64,000 nt of DNA from an uncultured Bacteroidia bacterium. Lineage in GTDB: Bacteria; Bacteroidota; Bacteroidia; Bacteroidales; UBA932. Both the position numbers and the translations under genes were made by a program. The notes beneath the pieces were generated by a model. It ran no database searches. It saw only the letters and a program-made list of their open reading frames with translations, and was not told the DNA's origin. The stretch covers positions 69,838-133,837 of the forward strand of contig CACYZM010000001.1 in NCBI GenBank assembly GCA_902778855.1. Reading direction: 5' to 3'. Numbering within the stretch: the stretch's first letter is position 1; each line of letters starts with the position of its first letter. This document shows, in pieces, positions 45,367 through 56,148 of this stretch.

Positions 45367-47042
45367 ACAGACGAGACTTCTTCAAGGCTTCCGCCCTCGG
45401 CGCGGCGGCCCTCGGTTTCACATCCCTGACAGGATGCAAAGTCACCACCCGACAGTCTTTCGACACCATCATCAAGAACGGTGTCATCTATGCCGGCGAC
45501 GGCAAAGCGCCCATCACCGGTGACATCGCGATCCGCGACGGAAAAATCGCCGCCCTGGGCAAAGACCTCGGCACCAGTGCCGACAACATCATCGACGCGA
45601 AAGGACTGGTCGTCTCGCCCGGTTTCATCGATATCCACACCCACACCGATACGAACCTGTTCGACGCGCCCAAGGGCGACAGCCGCATCTTCCAGGGCAT
45701 CACCACCGATCTGGGCGGCAACTGCGGCTACTGCCCCTTCGTCTACAGCGACGACGCCTGGGAAAGCCGCAAAGACCGGCCCCGGCACGGCGGCCCGGCC
45801 TGGCGCGACATCGACGGCTTCTATCAGCGGCTGACCGAGAACAAGATCGGCATCAACTACGCGAGCCTCGTCGGCCACGGCGACGTGCGCGAAGCCGTGG
45901 TCGGCCCCTACAACGTGAAAGCCACCGCGGATGATCTGCGGAAAATGTGCGAGGTGCTCGACCGCCAGCTCTCGCTGGGCGCCGTAGGCCTGTCTTACGG
46001 CCTGGAATATGCCCCCGGCTGCTATTGCGACACCGAGGAAATGGTGGCGCTCAACAAAGTGGTCAAAAAGCACAACGCCCTCTACACCATCCATATGCGC
46101 AATGAGGACGACCACGTGCTCGAAGCCATGGACGAAGCCATCGCCGCCGCCCGCGAATCGGGCGCCCGCCTGGAAATCTCCCACCTCAAGGCCCAGAATC
46201 CGGCCAACTTCGACAAGATCGACCGGATGCTCAAGAAGATCGATGACGCCCACAACGCGGGCATCGACATCGCCTTCGACCGCTATCCCTACACCGCCTT
46301 CTCCACGGGGTTCACATCGTTCATTCCCATCGAGCTGCGCGACGGCACGTCGGAAGACATCTACGCCCGCCTCAACGATCCGGCGACCTGCGAAAAGATC
46401 AAGGCCTACGCCTACAGCCGCCTCGAGCGCTTCGGCGGCCCGCAGCAGGTCGTGGTGGCCGGCTGCAACGACCCGGCCAACGCGGTCTACGCCGGCAAGA
46501 ACCTGGCGGAGTGCTGCAAGATTTCCGGCATGGACGAATGGGAGATGATCCGCTACCTGCTCATCTCCGAAAAACTGGCGGTCAACCAGGCCACCTTCGC
46601 CATGAAAGAAGACAACCTGAAGAAGATCTACGCGCACCGGCTCTCGATGCCCGCCTCCGACGGCAGCGTCTACTCGCCCGAAGGCCCGCTGGGCCAGGAA
46701 CTCCCGCACCCGCGCTCCTACGGCACCTTCCCGCGCTTTTTCGAGAAGTTCGTCCGCGAAGACAAGGTCCTCGACCTGGCCACGGCCATCTGGAAATGCA
46801 CCGGCCTGCCGGCCTCGCGCATCAAACTCAAGGAACGCGGCCTGCTCATCCCCGGCTATGCCGCCGACATCACGATCTTCAATCCGGACACCATCGCCGA
46901 CCTGTCGACTTACGCCAAGCCGCACACCTTCCCCGCCGGCATCGAGCACGTGCTGGTCAATGGTGTGCATACCATAAAAAACGGCTCCCACACAGGAGTC
47001 CTGGCGGGAGTCGTCTTGGATGGTTCGCAGCTGAACCGCTAG
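45363..47042 (+). CDS. D-aminoacylase / N-acyl-D-amino-acid deacylase family amidohydrolase
   Basis: A 559-residue exported enzyme. The N-terminus has a twin-arginine motif (NRRDFFKA) and a lipobox (SLTGC), so it may be a folded lipoprotein. Metal-binding GFIDIHTHTDTNLF (about 82-95) and TTDLGGNCGYCPF follow; the cysteine in GNCGY is the bridging ligand in D-aminoacylases. EISHLKAQ and FDRYPYTAFSTGF are further family segments, and LIPGYAADITIFNP closes the beta-sandwich. It would free D-amino acids from acylated or peptidoglycan-derived forms; the exact substrate is uncertain. Confidence 0.87.
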   Translation: MNRRDFFKASALGAAALGFTSLTGCKVTTRQSFDTIIKNGVIYAGDGKAPITGDIAIRDGKIAALGKDLGTSADNIIDAKGLVVSPGFIDIHTHTDTNLFDAPKGDSRIFQGITTDLGGNCGYCPFVYSDDAWESRKDRPRHGGPAWRDIDGFYQRLTENKIGINYASLVGHGDVREAVVGPYNVKATADDLRKMCEVLDRQLSLGAVGLSYGLEYAPGCYCDTEEMVALNKVVKKHNALYTIHMRNEDDHVLEAMDEAIAAARESGARLEISHLKAQNPANFDKIDRMLKKIDDAHNAGIDIAFDRYPYTAFSTGFTSFIPIELRDGTSEDIYARLNDPATCEKIKAYAYSRLERFGGPQQVVVAGCNDPANAVYAGKNLAECCKISGMDEWEMIRYLLISEKLAVNQATFAMKEDNLKKIYAHRLSMPASDGSVYSPEGPLGQELPHPRSYGTFPRFFEKFVREDKVLDLATAIWKCTGLPASRIKLKERGLLIPGYAADITIFNPDTIADLSTYAKPHTFPAGIEHVLVNGVHTIKNGSHTGVLAGVVLDGSQLNR

Positions 47043-47671
47043 AAGCGGCCGCGGATGCCGATCTGGAAAATGCCTTCCATGCCGGCGCCCAGCTCCATAA
47101 AGCCACTGATGGCCCGACCCACTTCCAGGCCGATCAACGACACGTGGAAGGCAGGGGTCCAGTAGGTGCGGCTGATGAGGTCATCCTCCAGCAGCTTGCC
47201 GCCCCAGGCCATGGCGCCAAGGCCGACCTTGGAATACATACCGAACATATCCGACTGATTGCGGAACCAGTCGAACTTACCCGTAGCCAGAATGGGAACC
47301 AGGCCGGCGGACGAATTCACCGTACCCGTATCATCCTTCAGCGTGATGCCGACATTATAGTAGCCGACATTCAGGCCGACCGAGATGACCCGGTTGAGCT
47401 GATAGGTATAGCCGAGCGTGATCCAGCCCCGCGTACCCGCGTTGCGCACCTGGACGTCACCTTCTCCGAGGTCGGAGATCAGGCTGGCGTAATTGATGAT
47501 CTTGCTGAAAGAGGCGCCGATCAGGGACACGCCGTAGCCGAGGGAGATTTCATTGGGATGCTCCAGCTTGTAATATTCCGGATAGGACATCTGGGAAATC
47601 GGACGCACCTGCGCCTGGGACACGCCGAACAGGCAGCAAAGGGCGATGAGGGAGATAAGGATCTTTTTCAT
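47039..47671 (-). CDS. Small outer-membrane beta-barrel protein, hypothetical
   Basis: A 210-residue protein with signal peptide (MKKILISLIALCCLFGVSQA). The mature region consists of alternating hydrophobic/polar strands (ISLGYGVSLIGASFSKI, WITLGYTYQLNRVISVGLNV) and ends in Phe (QIGIRGRF), the usual end of an outer-membrane barrel. About eight strands are plausible. No family recognised. It lies 13 bases after trpS and may share the recA-trpS transcript. Its stop overlaps the deacylase stop by 4 bases. Confidence 0.78.
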   Translation of the reverse strand: MKKILISLIALCCLFGVSQAQVRPISQMSYPEYYKLEHPNEISLGYGVSLIGASFSKIINYASLISDLGEGDVQVRNAGTRGWITLGYTYQLNRVISVGLNVGYYNVGITLKDDTGTVNSSAGLVPILATGKFDWFRNQSDMFGMYSKVGLGAMAWGGKLLEDDLISRTYWTPAFHVSLIGLEVGRAISGFMELGAGMEGIFQIGIRGRF

Positions 47672-47684
47672 CGTATAGGGTTTA

Positions 47685-48836
<1,152 letters not shown>

Positions 48837-48840
48837 CCGG

Positions 48841-49878
48841 TCAGTCTTTTACGTCTTTGAGTTTCTCGCGGATCTTGGCCTCGATTTCGTCGGCCAGCTG
48901 CGGGTTGTCCTTGAGCAGCGCCTTGACGGCGTCGCGGCCCTGCGCCAGGCGGGTGTCGCCGTAGCTGAACCAGGAACCGCTCTTCTTGATCACTTCCAGT
49001 TCGACGCCCAGGTCGACGATCTCGCCGATGTGCGAGATGCCTTCGCCGAAGACGATGTCGAACTCGGCCTTCTTGAACGGCGGGGCCATCTTGTTCTTGA
49101 CGATCTTGGCGCGGGTGCGGTTGCCGGTGGCTTCGTCACCGTCCTTGATCTGGGTGACGCGGCGCACGTCGATGCGCACCGAGGCGTAGAACTTCAGGGC
49201 GTTGCCGCCCGTGGTGGTCTCGGGGTTGCCGAAGAGGATGCCGATCTTCTCGCGGAGCTGGTTGATGAAGATGCAGCAGGTATTGGTCTTGGAAATGTTG
49301 GCCGTGAGTTTGCGGAGGGCCTGGCTCATCAGGCGGGCCTGGAGGCCCACTTTGTTGTCGCCCATCTCGCCTTCGATCTCGGCTTTCGGCGTCAGGGCCG
49401 CCACGGAGTCGATGACGATGATGTCGATGGCGCCGCTGCGGATCAGGTTGTCGGCGATTTCAAGGGCCTGCTCGCCGTTGTCGGGCTGGGAAATGAGCAG
49501 CGTGTCGATGTTCACGCCCAGGTTGACGGCGTAGGTGCGGTCGAAGGCGTGCTCGGCGTCGATGATGGCGGCGATGCCGCCCTGTTTCTGCGCCTCGGCG
49601 ATGGCGTGGATGGCCAGCGTGGTCTTGCCGCTGGATTCCGGGCCGTAGATTTCAATGACGCGGCCGCGCGGATAGCCGCCGATGCCCAGCGCGTGGTCGA
49701 GCGCGATAGAGCCCGTCGCGATGGTGGAAACCTCCAAGGAAGGCTGATCTCCCATCTTCATGATGGTGCCTTTGCCGAAATCCTTTTCGATCTTGGCGAT
49801 GGTCGCCTGAAGCGCCTTGAGCTTCTCGGCGTTCTTGCCGGCACCCGCATTGTTCATTTCTTCATTTTCTTTTGCCAT
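48841..49878 (-). CDS. recA: Recombinase RecA
   Basis: A 345-residue recombinase. Walker [10 protein letters not shown] is at residues 79-87; IIDAEHAFD, the L1/L2 region ([32 protein letters not shown]) and a C-terminal lysine-rich end are present. A TATCTTTG element lies about 53 bases upstream, giving a true leader, unlike several neighbours. I see no LexA box. recX is on the divergent transcript about 6 kb away. Confidence 0.98.
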   Translation of the reverse strand: MAKENEEMNNAGAGKNAEKLKALQATIAKIEKDFGKGTIMKMGDQPSLEVSTIATGSIALDHALGIGGYPRGRVIEIYGPESSGKTTLAIHAIAEAQKQGGIAAIIDAEHAFDRTYAVNLGVNIDTLLISQPDNGEQALEIADNLIRSGAIDIIVIDSVAALTPKAEIEGEMGDNKVGLQARLMSQALRKLTANISKTNTCCIFINQLREKIGILFGNPETTTGGNALKFYASVRIDVRRVTQIKDGDEATGNRTRAKIVKNKMAPPFKKAEFDIVFGEGISHIGEIVDLGVELEVIKKSGSWFSYGDTRLAQGRDAVKALLKDNPQLADEIEAKIREKLKDVKD

Positions 49879-49931
49879 ACATGGTTGGTTTTAAGGGTTA
49901 ATACATCGCAAACGCTTTCTTCCTATCTTCG

Positions 49932-49939
49932 CAAAGATA
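49932..49939 (-). promoter_or_regulatory. -7 promoter element of recA-trpS
   Basis: TATCTTTG on the minus strand, 53 bases before the recA ATG. Confidence 0.65.
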
Positions 49940-49971
49940 CGATTTTTGTGGGAATGTGCGCCGATTTGTCG

Positions 49972-49979
49972 TAAATTTG
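49972..49979 (+). promoter_or_regulatory. -7 promoter element of the rlmN operon
   Basis: TAAATTTG, 5 bases before the rlmN ATG at 49985, predicting a leaderless message. Confidence 0.62.
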
Positions 49980-49984
49980 CAAAG

Positions 49985-51046
49985 ATGAAAGAGGCTTTAC
50001 TGGGCAAGACGCTTTCCGAATTGCAGGCCGTCGCCGCAGCGGCCGGACTGCCTTCCTACGCGGGCGGGCAGCTCGCCCAATGGCTTTACGTGCGGCGTGT
50101 CAGGACCTTCGATGAAATGACCAACCTGTCGAAAGCCGCCCGCGCCGCGCTCGCCGAGACCTACGAAGTGGGGCGCAACCGCCCCGTCGAGGCCTTCACC
50201 TCGAAAGACGGCACACGCAAATACCTCTTCCCTACCCGCGCCGAAGGCAAATTCATCGAAACGGTGATGATCCCGCAGTTCGAAGACGGCTCCGAAGGCG
50301 GCCTGGCCCGCGCCACCGCCTGCGTCTCCTCGCAAATCGGCTGCAAAATGGGCTGCCGCTTCTGCATGACCGGCCGCGGAGGCTTCCACGGGCACCTTTC
50401 GGCCGCGGAGATCCTTTCCCAGCTGATGGACATCGACGAAGCCGACGAACTGACGAACGTCGTGTTCATGGGTATGGGCGAACCGCTCGACAACTGGCCG
50501 GAAGTGTCCCGGGCGCTGACCGTGCTTACCGAGCCTTGGGGCTTCGCCTGGAGCCCCAAACGCATCACGGTGTCCACCATCGGCGTCATGCCCGTCCTGG
50601 AACGCTTCCTCGAAGAGAGCCGCTGCCACCTGGCCGTGAGCCTCCACAACCCCTTCCCCGCCGAACGCGCCGCCCTGATGCCGGTGCAGAAGGGCTGGCC
50701 CATCGCCGACGTGATCGCGCTGCTCCGCCGCTACGACTTCTCCGGTCAACGCCGCGTCAGTTTCGAATACACGATGTTCGCCGGCGTCAACGATTCCGCC
50801 CGCCACACCGACGCCCTGGCCCGCCTCCTCCGGGGGCTGCCCTGCCGCGTCAACCTCATCCGCTTCCACGCGATTCCCGATTCCCCGCTGCGCACCTCCG
50901 GTGACGCCGCTATCGCGGCCTTCCAGGCCCGGCTTCAAAAGGCCGGCATCACCACCACCCTGCGCGCCTCGCGGGGCGAAGACATCCTGGCCGCCTGCGG
51001 CCTGCTCGCAGGCAAAGGTTTAAAGAAAAATACGCCGAACCCATGA
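49985..51046 (+). CDS. rlmN: 23S rRNA (adenine-2503 C2)-methyltransferase
   Basis: A 353-residue radical-SAM enzyme. The iron-sulfur cysteines are C120, C124 and C127 in GCKMGCRFCMTG; the methyl-carrying pair are C113 (TACVSSQ) and the Cys of LAACGLLAG near 340. MGMGEPLDNW and STIGVMPVLE are RlmN motifs. It modifies A2503 of 23S rRNA and A37 of some tRNAs. First of a five-gene run (rlmN, two patatins, recX, prfB) linked by overlaps or short gaps. Confidence 0.94.
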   Translation: MKEALLGKTLSELQAVAAAAGLPSYAGGQLAQWLYVRRVRTFDEMTNLSKAARAALAETYEVGRNRPVEAFTSKDGTRKYLFPTRAEGKFIETVMIPQFEDGSEGGLARATACVSSQIGCKMGCRFCMTGRGGFHGHLSAAEILSQLMDIDEADELTNVVFMGMGEPLDNWPEVSRALTVLTEPWGFAWSPKRITVSTIGVMPVLERFLEESRCHLAVSLHNPFPAERAALMPVQKGWPIADVIALLRRYDFSGQRRVSFEYTMFAGVNDSARHTDALARLLRGLPCRVNLIRFHAIPDSPLRTSGDAAIAAFQARLQKAGITTTLRASRGEDILAACGLLAGKGLKKNTPNP

Positions 51047-53391
51047 AACGAATCCTGGCTCTTTCCCTCCTCCTGTTACTCTTCGCTCCCAGCCTCCGTG
51101 CGGAAGAAGGCGAACCCGTCCCCGCACCGAAACGGCCGCGGCCCAGAGTGGGCCTCGTCCTCTCCGGCGGCGGCGCCAAGGGCATGGCGCACATCGGCGC
51201 CCTCAAGGTGCTCGAAGAGTTGGACATCCCCGTCGACTATGTCGTGGGCACCAGTATCGGCTCCATCATCGGCGGTATGTACGCCCTGGGCTATTCGGCC
51301 GACCAGCTCGACTCTCTCGTGCGCGCCCAGGACTGGGACCTGCTGATGAAGGACCACGTCGCGCGCCGCAACGTTTCCTACGCCTTCAAGGAAGACAACG
51401 ACCGTTTCCTGCTGACCATCCCCTTCTGGAACCGCAAGAACCTGAGCGAAGAGACCGCTCCCGCCCAGCCGGGGCAGGAAAACACCGGCATCCGGGGATT
51501 GCTCCAGAATGTGCCCGGCGCAGTGGTCGAGGGCCAGAACCTGGACCAGCTCTTCACCAAACTGTCGGTCGGCTACCAGGATGACATCGACTTCAATACG
51601 CTGCCCATTCCCTTCGCCTGCGTGGCGGTGGACCTCAACACGAAGGAGGAAGTGGTATTCCACCGGGGCGACATCGTGACCGCCATCCGCGCCAGCATGT
51701 CGATTCCGGGCTACTTCTCCCCGGTGCGCATCGACGATAAGTACCTGGTCGACGGCGGCATGATCAACAATATGCCGGCAGACGTCGCCAAGCAGATGGG
51801 GGCCGACTACATCATCACGGTCGACCTGCATCATTTCAAGAAGGTCACACCCGACAATGACCAGACGATTCCGGAGATGCTCAACTCCCTGCTCAACATC
51901 ATGAACGGTGAGAAATACCACGCCGGTCGGGCGATGTCGGACATCATCATCGAGCCGAACACCAGCGCCTACGGCGTCCTCGATTTCGACGAAAAAAGCG
52001 TCGACGCCCTTGTCGACAGCGGCCGGGTCGCCGCCTTCCGGGTGCTTCCGCAACTGCGCTCGCTGGCCCAGCACCTGAAAGAGTTTCCCGACACGAAGCG
52101 CCTGCGTCCGGCCAACGCCATTGACCTGAACCGCGACTCCGTGCTGATCTCCCAGATGGAAATCAAGGGAACCGACGTCGACGAGATGGCCTGGCTCCTG
52201 TCGAAAACCGACATCGGACCCGGCAAAGTCGTCTCGGGGCACGACATGGACGAGACCATGGACTTCTTCTACAACACCCGCTGCTTCACCAAATCGACCT
52301 ACGACATCGCCGGGACCCGGGACGAGGGCTTCCGGCTCAAGATCAACCTGGAGCCGCAGAAAGTCCACGAAGCCGACCTTGGATTCCGTTTCGACAGCGA
52401 GGAGATGGCCTCCATCCTGCTGGGCGTCAGCCTCAACAAGCGCAAACTCTTCGGCTCGAAGCTCAGTCTCGAAATGGAGCTCGGCCTCAACGCCAACGCC
52501 ACCCTCAATTACAGTTATACCTTCCGCAACCTGACCCGCCTCAACGTGTCCGCCCACTTCCGTCATATGAATATGGACGTCTATGACGACATCAACATCC
52601 TGAAAGAGGGTGAGGACCTGCCCTATGAATACGGTCTGGACCACTCGGAACGCGCCAACGTCTTCCGTTCCGAAATCAACTACCAGATCACCGGCTGGCG
52701 GAACGCCGACATCCGGATCGGCGGCCGTTACGACAATGCGGAATACCGGGAACTGTCGGCCATCAATTTCATCGACCTGCATTATTATGAGCAGGCCATC
52801 AACGGATTCGGCTGCTGGCGCTACGACATCCTGGATGACAAGTATTTCCCGACCCGCGGCATGAACCTGCAGATCGAAGGCGGCGCTTACAGAGGCTGGG
52901 GCCATTACGACGACCTGGATGGGAACAACATTCCGTACAGCAACGTGTTTTACGAAGGAAAACTGGACTTGAAAGGCGCCATCCGGCTCGGCAGCCGGAT
53001 AACCCTCATCCCCCAGACCTGGAACCGGGTCCTGTTCGGCGAATCTTTCGGCTTCTACCGCAACTATGTCGGCGGCACGCGGTACGGCCGCTACACGCCG
53101 TCGCAGATGCCGTTCATCGGCCTGAACAACACCTATCACGTCCTCGACAAGGTACACATCGCCCGGGCCGACCTGCGTTTCAACCTGTTCAAGCAGCACT
53201 ATCTGACCCTCTTTACCAATTATCTGTACAGTTGGGACATTGCCAATTCGTATTTCTTGCACGAGCAACACTTCGGCCTGGGCGCCGGCTATTCGCTCAA
53301 CACCATCGTCGGGCCGATCCAGCTGGTCCTCCACTGGTCCGACATTTCCCGGAGCCTCGGCGTCCATTTCTCGCTGGGTTATGATTTCTAA
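51043..53391 (+). CDS. Patatin-like phospholipase with outer-membrane barrel
   Basis: A 782-residue exported protein: signal peptide (LALSLLLLLFAPSLRA), patatin domain about 35-330, short POTRA-like region, and a barrel ending GVHFSLGYDF. Active site: SGGGAKGMAHIGALKVLEEL oxyanion loop, GTSIGSIIGG nucleophile, and Asp in LVDGGMINNMP. It overlaps rlmN by 4 bases and is followed after 12 bases by a paralogue. Unlike the 24800 paralogue it has an additional proline-rich linker after the signal peptide. Confidence 0.9.
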   Translation: MKRILALSLLLLLFAPSLRAEEGEPVPAPKRPRPRVGLVLSGGGAKGMAHIGALKVLEELDIPVDYVVGTSIGSIIGGMYALGYSADQLDSLVRAQDWDLLMKDHVARRNVSYAFKEDNDRFLLTIPFWNRKNLSEETAPAQPGQENTGIRGLLQNVPGAVVEGQNLDQLFTKLSVGYQDDIDFNTLPIPFACVAVDLNTKEEVVFHRGDIVTAIRASMSIPGYFSPVRIDDKYLVDGGMINNMPADVAKQMGADYIITVDLHHFKKVTPDNDQTIPEMLNSLLNIMNGEKYHAGRAMSDIIIEPNTSAYGVLDFDEKSVDALVDSGRVAAFRVLPQLRSLAQHLKEFPDTKRLRPANAIDLNRDSVLISQMEIKGTDVDEMAWLLSKTDIGPGKVVSGHDMDETMDFFYNTRCFTKSTYDIAGTRDEGFRLKINLEPQKVHEADLGFRFDSEEMASILLGVSLNKRKLFGSKLSLEMELGLNANATLNYSYTFRNLTRLNVSAHFRHMNMDVYDDINILKEGEDLPYEYGLDHSERANVFRSEINYQITGWRNADIRIGGRYDNAEYRELSAINFIDLHYYEQAINGFGCWRYDILDDKYFPTRGMNLQIEGGAYRGWGHYDDLDGNNIPYSNVFYEGKLDLKGAIRLGSRITLIPQTWNRVLFGESFGFYRNYVGGTRYGRYTPSQMPFIGLNNTYHVLDKVHIARADLRFNLFKQHYLTLFTNYLYSWDIANSYFLHEQHFGLGAGYSLNTIVGPIQLVLHWSDISRSLGVHFSLGYDF

Positions 53392-53403
53392 CGTCTGTTC
53401 TCG

Positions 53404-55674
53404 ATGAAACGTTTCTTTACCTTTGCCATCCTGCTTTTCCTGACACTATCCGCCTCCGCCCAGCGGCCGAAGGTGGGTGTCGTGCTCTGCGGCGGCGGCG
53501 CGAAAGGCGCCGCGCACGTGGGCGTACTCAAGGTATTGGAAGAAAACCATATTCCCGTCGATATGATCGTGGGCACCAGTATGGGCGCCATCGTCGGCGG
53601 CCTCTATGCCATCGGCTACAACGCGGCCGAACTCGACTCGCTGATCATGGCACAGGACTGGAACTTCGTGATGAGCGACCGCATCTCCCGCAAGGACACC
53701 TATTTCGACCAACGCAAATACCAGGACAACTATGTTCTCCGGATTCCCTTCGGCAAAGACGACTATAGCCGACTGGGGGCCACGGGCTCGGACGGCCAGG
53801 GGAAATCCGAGGGATCGATCCTGAGCACCATCCCGATCGCGATGGTCACGGGCCAGAACATCTACAACCTCTTTACCCGGCTTTCCGTCGGCTATCAGGA
53901 TTCGCTCGACTTCAACCGCATGCCGATTCCATTCGCCTGCGTGGCGGTCGACCTGATCGGCAAGCAGGAAGTCGTGTTCCACGGCGGCAACTTCGTCGAC
54001 GCCATCCGCTCGTCGATGGCCATCCCGGGGTATTTCTCCCCGGTCCGTATGAATGACATGGTCCTGATCGACGGCGGTGCCCTCAACAACTATCCGGTCG
54101 ACGTGGCCCGGGCGATGGGCGCCGACATCGTCATCGGCGTCAAACTTGGCGAACTGGAGAAGAGCCAGCCGCAGATCGACAACATCGGCGACCTGCTCAA
54201 TGAGGCGCTCGACCTGTACATGGACACGAAACTGGCCGACAACATCAACGACACCGACCTGCTCATCACCCCGAGCGTCAAGGGCTTCGGAACGATGAGC
54301 TTCGACACGAAGAGCCTCCGTACCCTGATTGACAACGGCGAAAAAGCCGCCCGCGAAAAACAGACCGAGATCGAGGGTGTGAAAGACTGGCTCAACCGCT
54401 CGCAGCAGAATTTCATCGGGCCGATCAAGCAACCCGCAAAATACCGGAAGGCCGTGCGTCTGGACCGCGACACCGTCACCCTGGGTCACGTCTCGTTCAA
54501 CGGGCTTTCCCAGCAGGATGCGCAATGGCTCATGCGCCGGAGTCCGCTCAAGGCCGGCGAACGCATCAGCGGCGCCACGCTGGAGAACGAAGTCGCCCGT
54601 CTGTACAATACCGGCGCCTTCGAGTCGGTCACCTATCTGCTGAAAGGGCAGAACGAACCGTATGACCTGGAACTCAATTTCGTGGGCGGCCGCAAATCCT
54701 CCCTGGGCATGGGCGTCCGCTTCGACAGCGAGGAGATCGCCGCCATCCTGCTCAACATCGGGTTCAATGAAAAGGCCCTCTACGGCTCGAAATTCACCGC
54801 CAACGCCAAACTGGCGTACAACATGCACGCGAACCTGGAGTATTCCTATGCTTTCAAGTCGCTGGCCCGCTTCAACGTGGCCTACGGGTTCCGGCATTCC
54901 AGTATGTACCTGCAGGCCGGCGGCCTGCGGAGTACGACCAACTTCCGGACCCACGGCCTGAAGGTTTACTTTTCAACGGAAAAGGCCCGGAATCTCGACA
55001 TCGACCTGGGCGCCCAGTTCCAGTGGTACCGCGACTTCGACGTGACCGATACCGACCTGCTGCCCGGCAGCTACGACTACGATTTCAAGCGCGACAAGTT
55101 CCTGAGCGGTTTCGCCCGCTTCCAGTTCGACTGGCGTGACCAAAAGAATTTCCCGACCCGGGGCTCGGCTTTCGACGGGCAGTTCAACTACTACCTCAAC
55201 CGGCTGTTCCAGCCCGGCGGCAAGGATTTCAGCGCCTTCAGCATCCACTACACCCACGTCATCCCGTTCGGCAACCGGATGGCCGGCATCGTGACGCTCG
55301 ACAACCGCACGCTCCTGGGCAGCAACGTTCCCGTGGCCATGGGCAACGTGATGGGCGGCACGCTGCGCGGACGCTATATCGACCAGCAGCTGTCGTTCAT
55401 CGGTTTCGGCTATTCACACCTGTTCAAGAACGTGCTGAGCGAAGCCACACTTGACCTCCGTTACCGGATGCTCGACAACCACTATTTCTTCCTTTCCGGC
55501 GCCTACGCCCTGGCGTTCCAGAACCTGAAGACCGTCTTTGCGGACGGTTCCATCTACGGCGCCAGCCTGGGCTACGCCTACAACTCCTTCATCGGTCCGC
55601 TGGCCGCCAATCTGTACTGGTCTAATTACACCAAATCGGTCGGCTTCTATTTCTCGCTGGGCTACAATTTCTGA
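53404..55674 (+). CDS. Patatin-like phospholipase with outer-membrane barrel, tandem paralogue
   Basis: A 756-residue protein of the same design: signal peptide ending LTLSASAQ, patatin domain about 22-315 with CGGGAKGAAHVGVLKVLEEN, GTSMGAIVGG and LIDGGALNNYP, and a C-terminal barrel ending FYFSLGYNF. The tandem position after the 51043 gene suggests local duplication, but the two barrels differ enough for separate roles. recX starts 3 bases after it. Confidence 0.9.
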   Translation: MKRFFTFAILLFLTLSASAQRPKVGVVLCGGGAKGAAHVGVLKVLEENHIPVDMIVGTSMGAIVGGLYAIGYNAAELDSLIMAQDWNFVMSDRISRKDTYFDQRKYQDNYVLRIPFGKDDYSRLGATGSDGQGKSEGSILSTIPIAMVTGQNIYNLFTRLSVGYQDSLDFNRMPIPFACVAVDLIGKQEVVFHGGNFVDAIRSSMAIPGYFSPVRMNDMVLIDGGALNNYPVDVARAMGADIVIGVKLGELEKSQPQIDNIGDLLNEALDLYMDTKLADNINDTDLLITPSVKGFGTMSFDTKSLRTLIDNGEKAAREKQTEIEGVKDWLNRSQQNFIGPIKQPAKYRKAVRLDRDTVTLGHVSFNGLSQQDAQWLMRRSPLKAGERISGATLENEVARLYNTGAFESVTYLLKGQNEPYDLELNFVGGRKSSLGMGVRFDSEEIAAILLNIGFNEKALYGSKFTANAKLAYNMHANLEYSYAFKSLARFNVAYGFRHSSMYLQAGGLRSTTNFRTHGLKVYFSTEKARNLDIDLGAQFQWYRDFDVTDTDLLPGSYDYDFKRDKFLSGFARFQFDWRDQKNFPTRGSAFDGQFNYYLNRLFQPGGKDFSAFSIHYTHVIPFGNRMAGIVTLDNRTLLGSNVPVAMGNVMGGTLRGRYIDQQLSFIGFGYSHLFKNVLSEATLDLRYRMLDNHYFFLSGAYALAFQNLKTVFADGSIYGASLGYAYNSFIGPLAANLYWSNYTKSVGFYFSLGYNF

Positions 55675-55677
55675 TCG

Positions 55678-56148
55678 ATGGAAGAAGCCGCCCAGAAACA
55701 GCTGGCCCGCCTGATGCGCCTTTGTGCCGGCCGGGAATGCTGCCGGAGCGATATCCGGCGCAAGCTCGCCGCCCTTCCGCCCGCTGAGGCGGAGGAAGTG
55801 CTTGAGACCCTCTGTCGCGAAGGCTACGTCGACGATACCCGCTACGCCCGGGCTTTCGCCCGCGACAAAAGTGCGCTCCAGGGTTGGGGAAATCTCAAAA
55901 TTAAGCTAGCTTTGCAACGCAAAGGAATCGCCGCCGACGCCGTTTCCGCGGCTTTGGCGGAGATTGACGCCCCGGCCGCCGACAACCGGAAGGAGCAGGT
56001 GCTCCGCGCCAAATGGAAGGCCCTCGAACGGGAAACCGACCCCGACAAAAAAGCGGCCCGGTTCTTCCGCTACGGCCTGGGCCGCGGCTACAGTTACGAA
56101 GAAATCAAAAAGACATATGACAACATCAGAAGAGATCAAAGCGCTTGA
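55678..56148 (+). CDS. recX: Regulatory protein RecX
   Basis: A 156-residue helical-repeat protein that modulates RecA filaments. LLRR-like CCRSDIRRKLAALPPAEAEE, LCREGYVDDTRYARAFARDK and GNLKIKLALQRKGI are the RecX three-helix repeats, and FFRYGLGRGYSYEEIKK closes the third. It begins 3 bases after a patatin gene, and prfB begins 32 bases before its stop. recA is divergent, about 6 kb away, rather than adjacent. Confidence 0.88.
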   Translation: MEEAAQKQLARLMRLCAGRECCRSDIRRKLAALPPAEAEEVLETLCREGYVDDTRYARAFARDKSALQGWGNLKIKLALQRKGIAADAVSAALAEIDAPAADNRKEQVLRAKWKALERETDPDKKAARFFRYGLGRGYSYEEIKKTYDNIRRDQSA

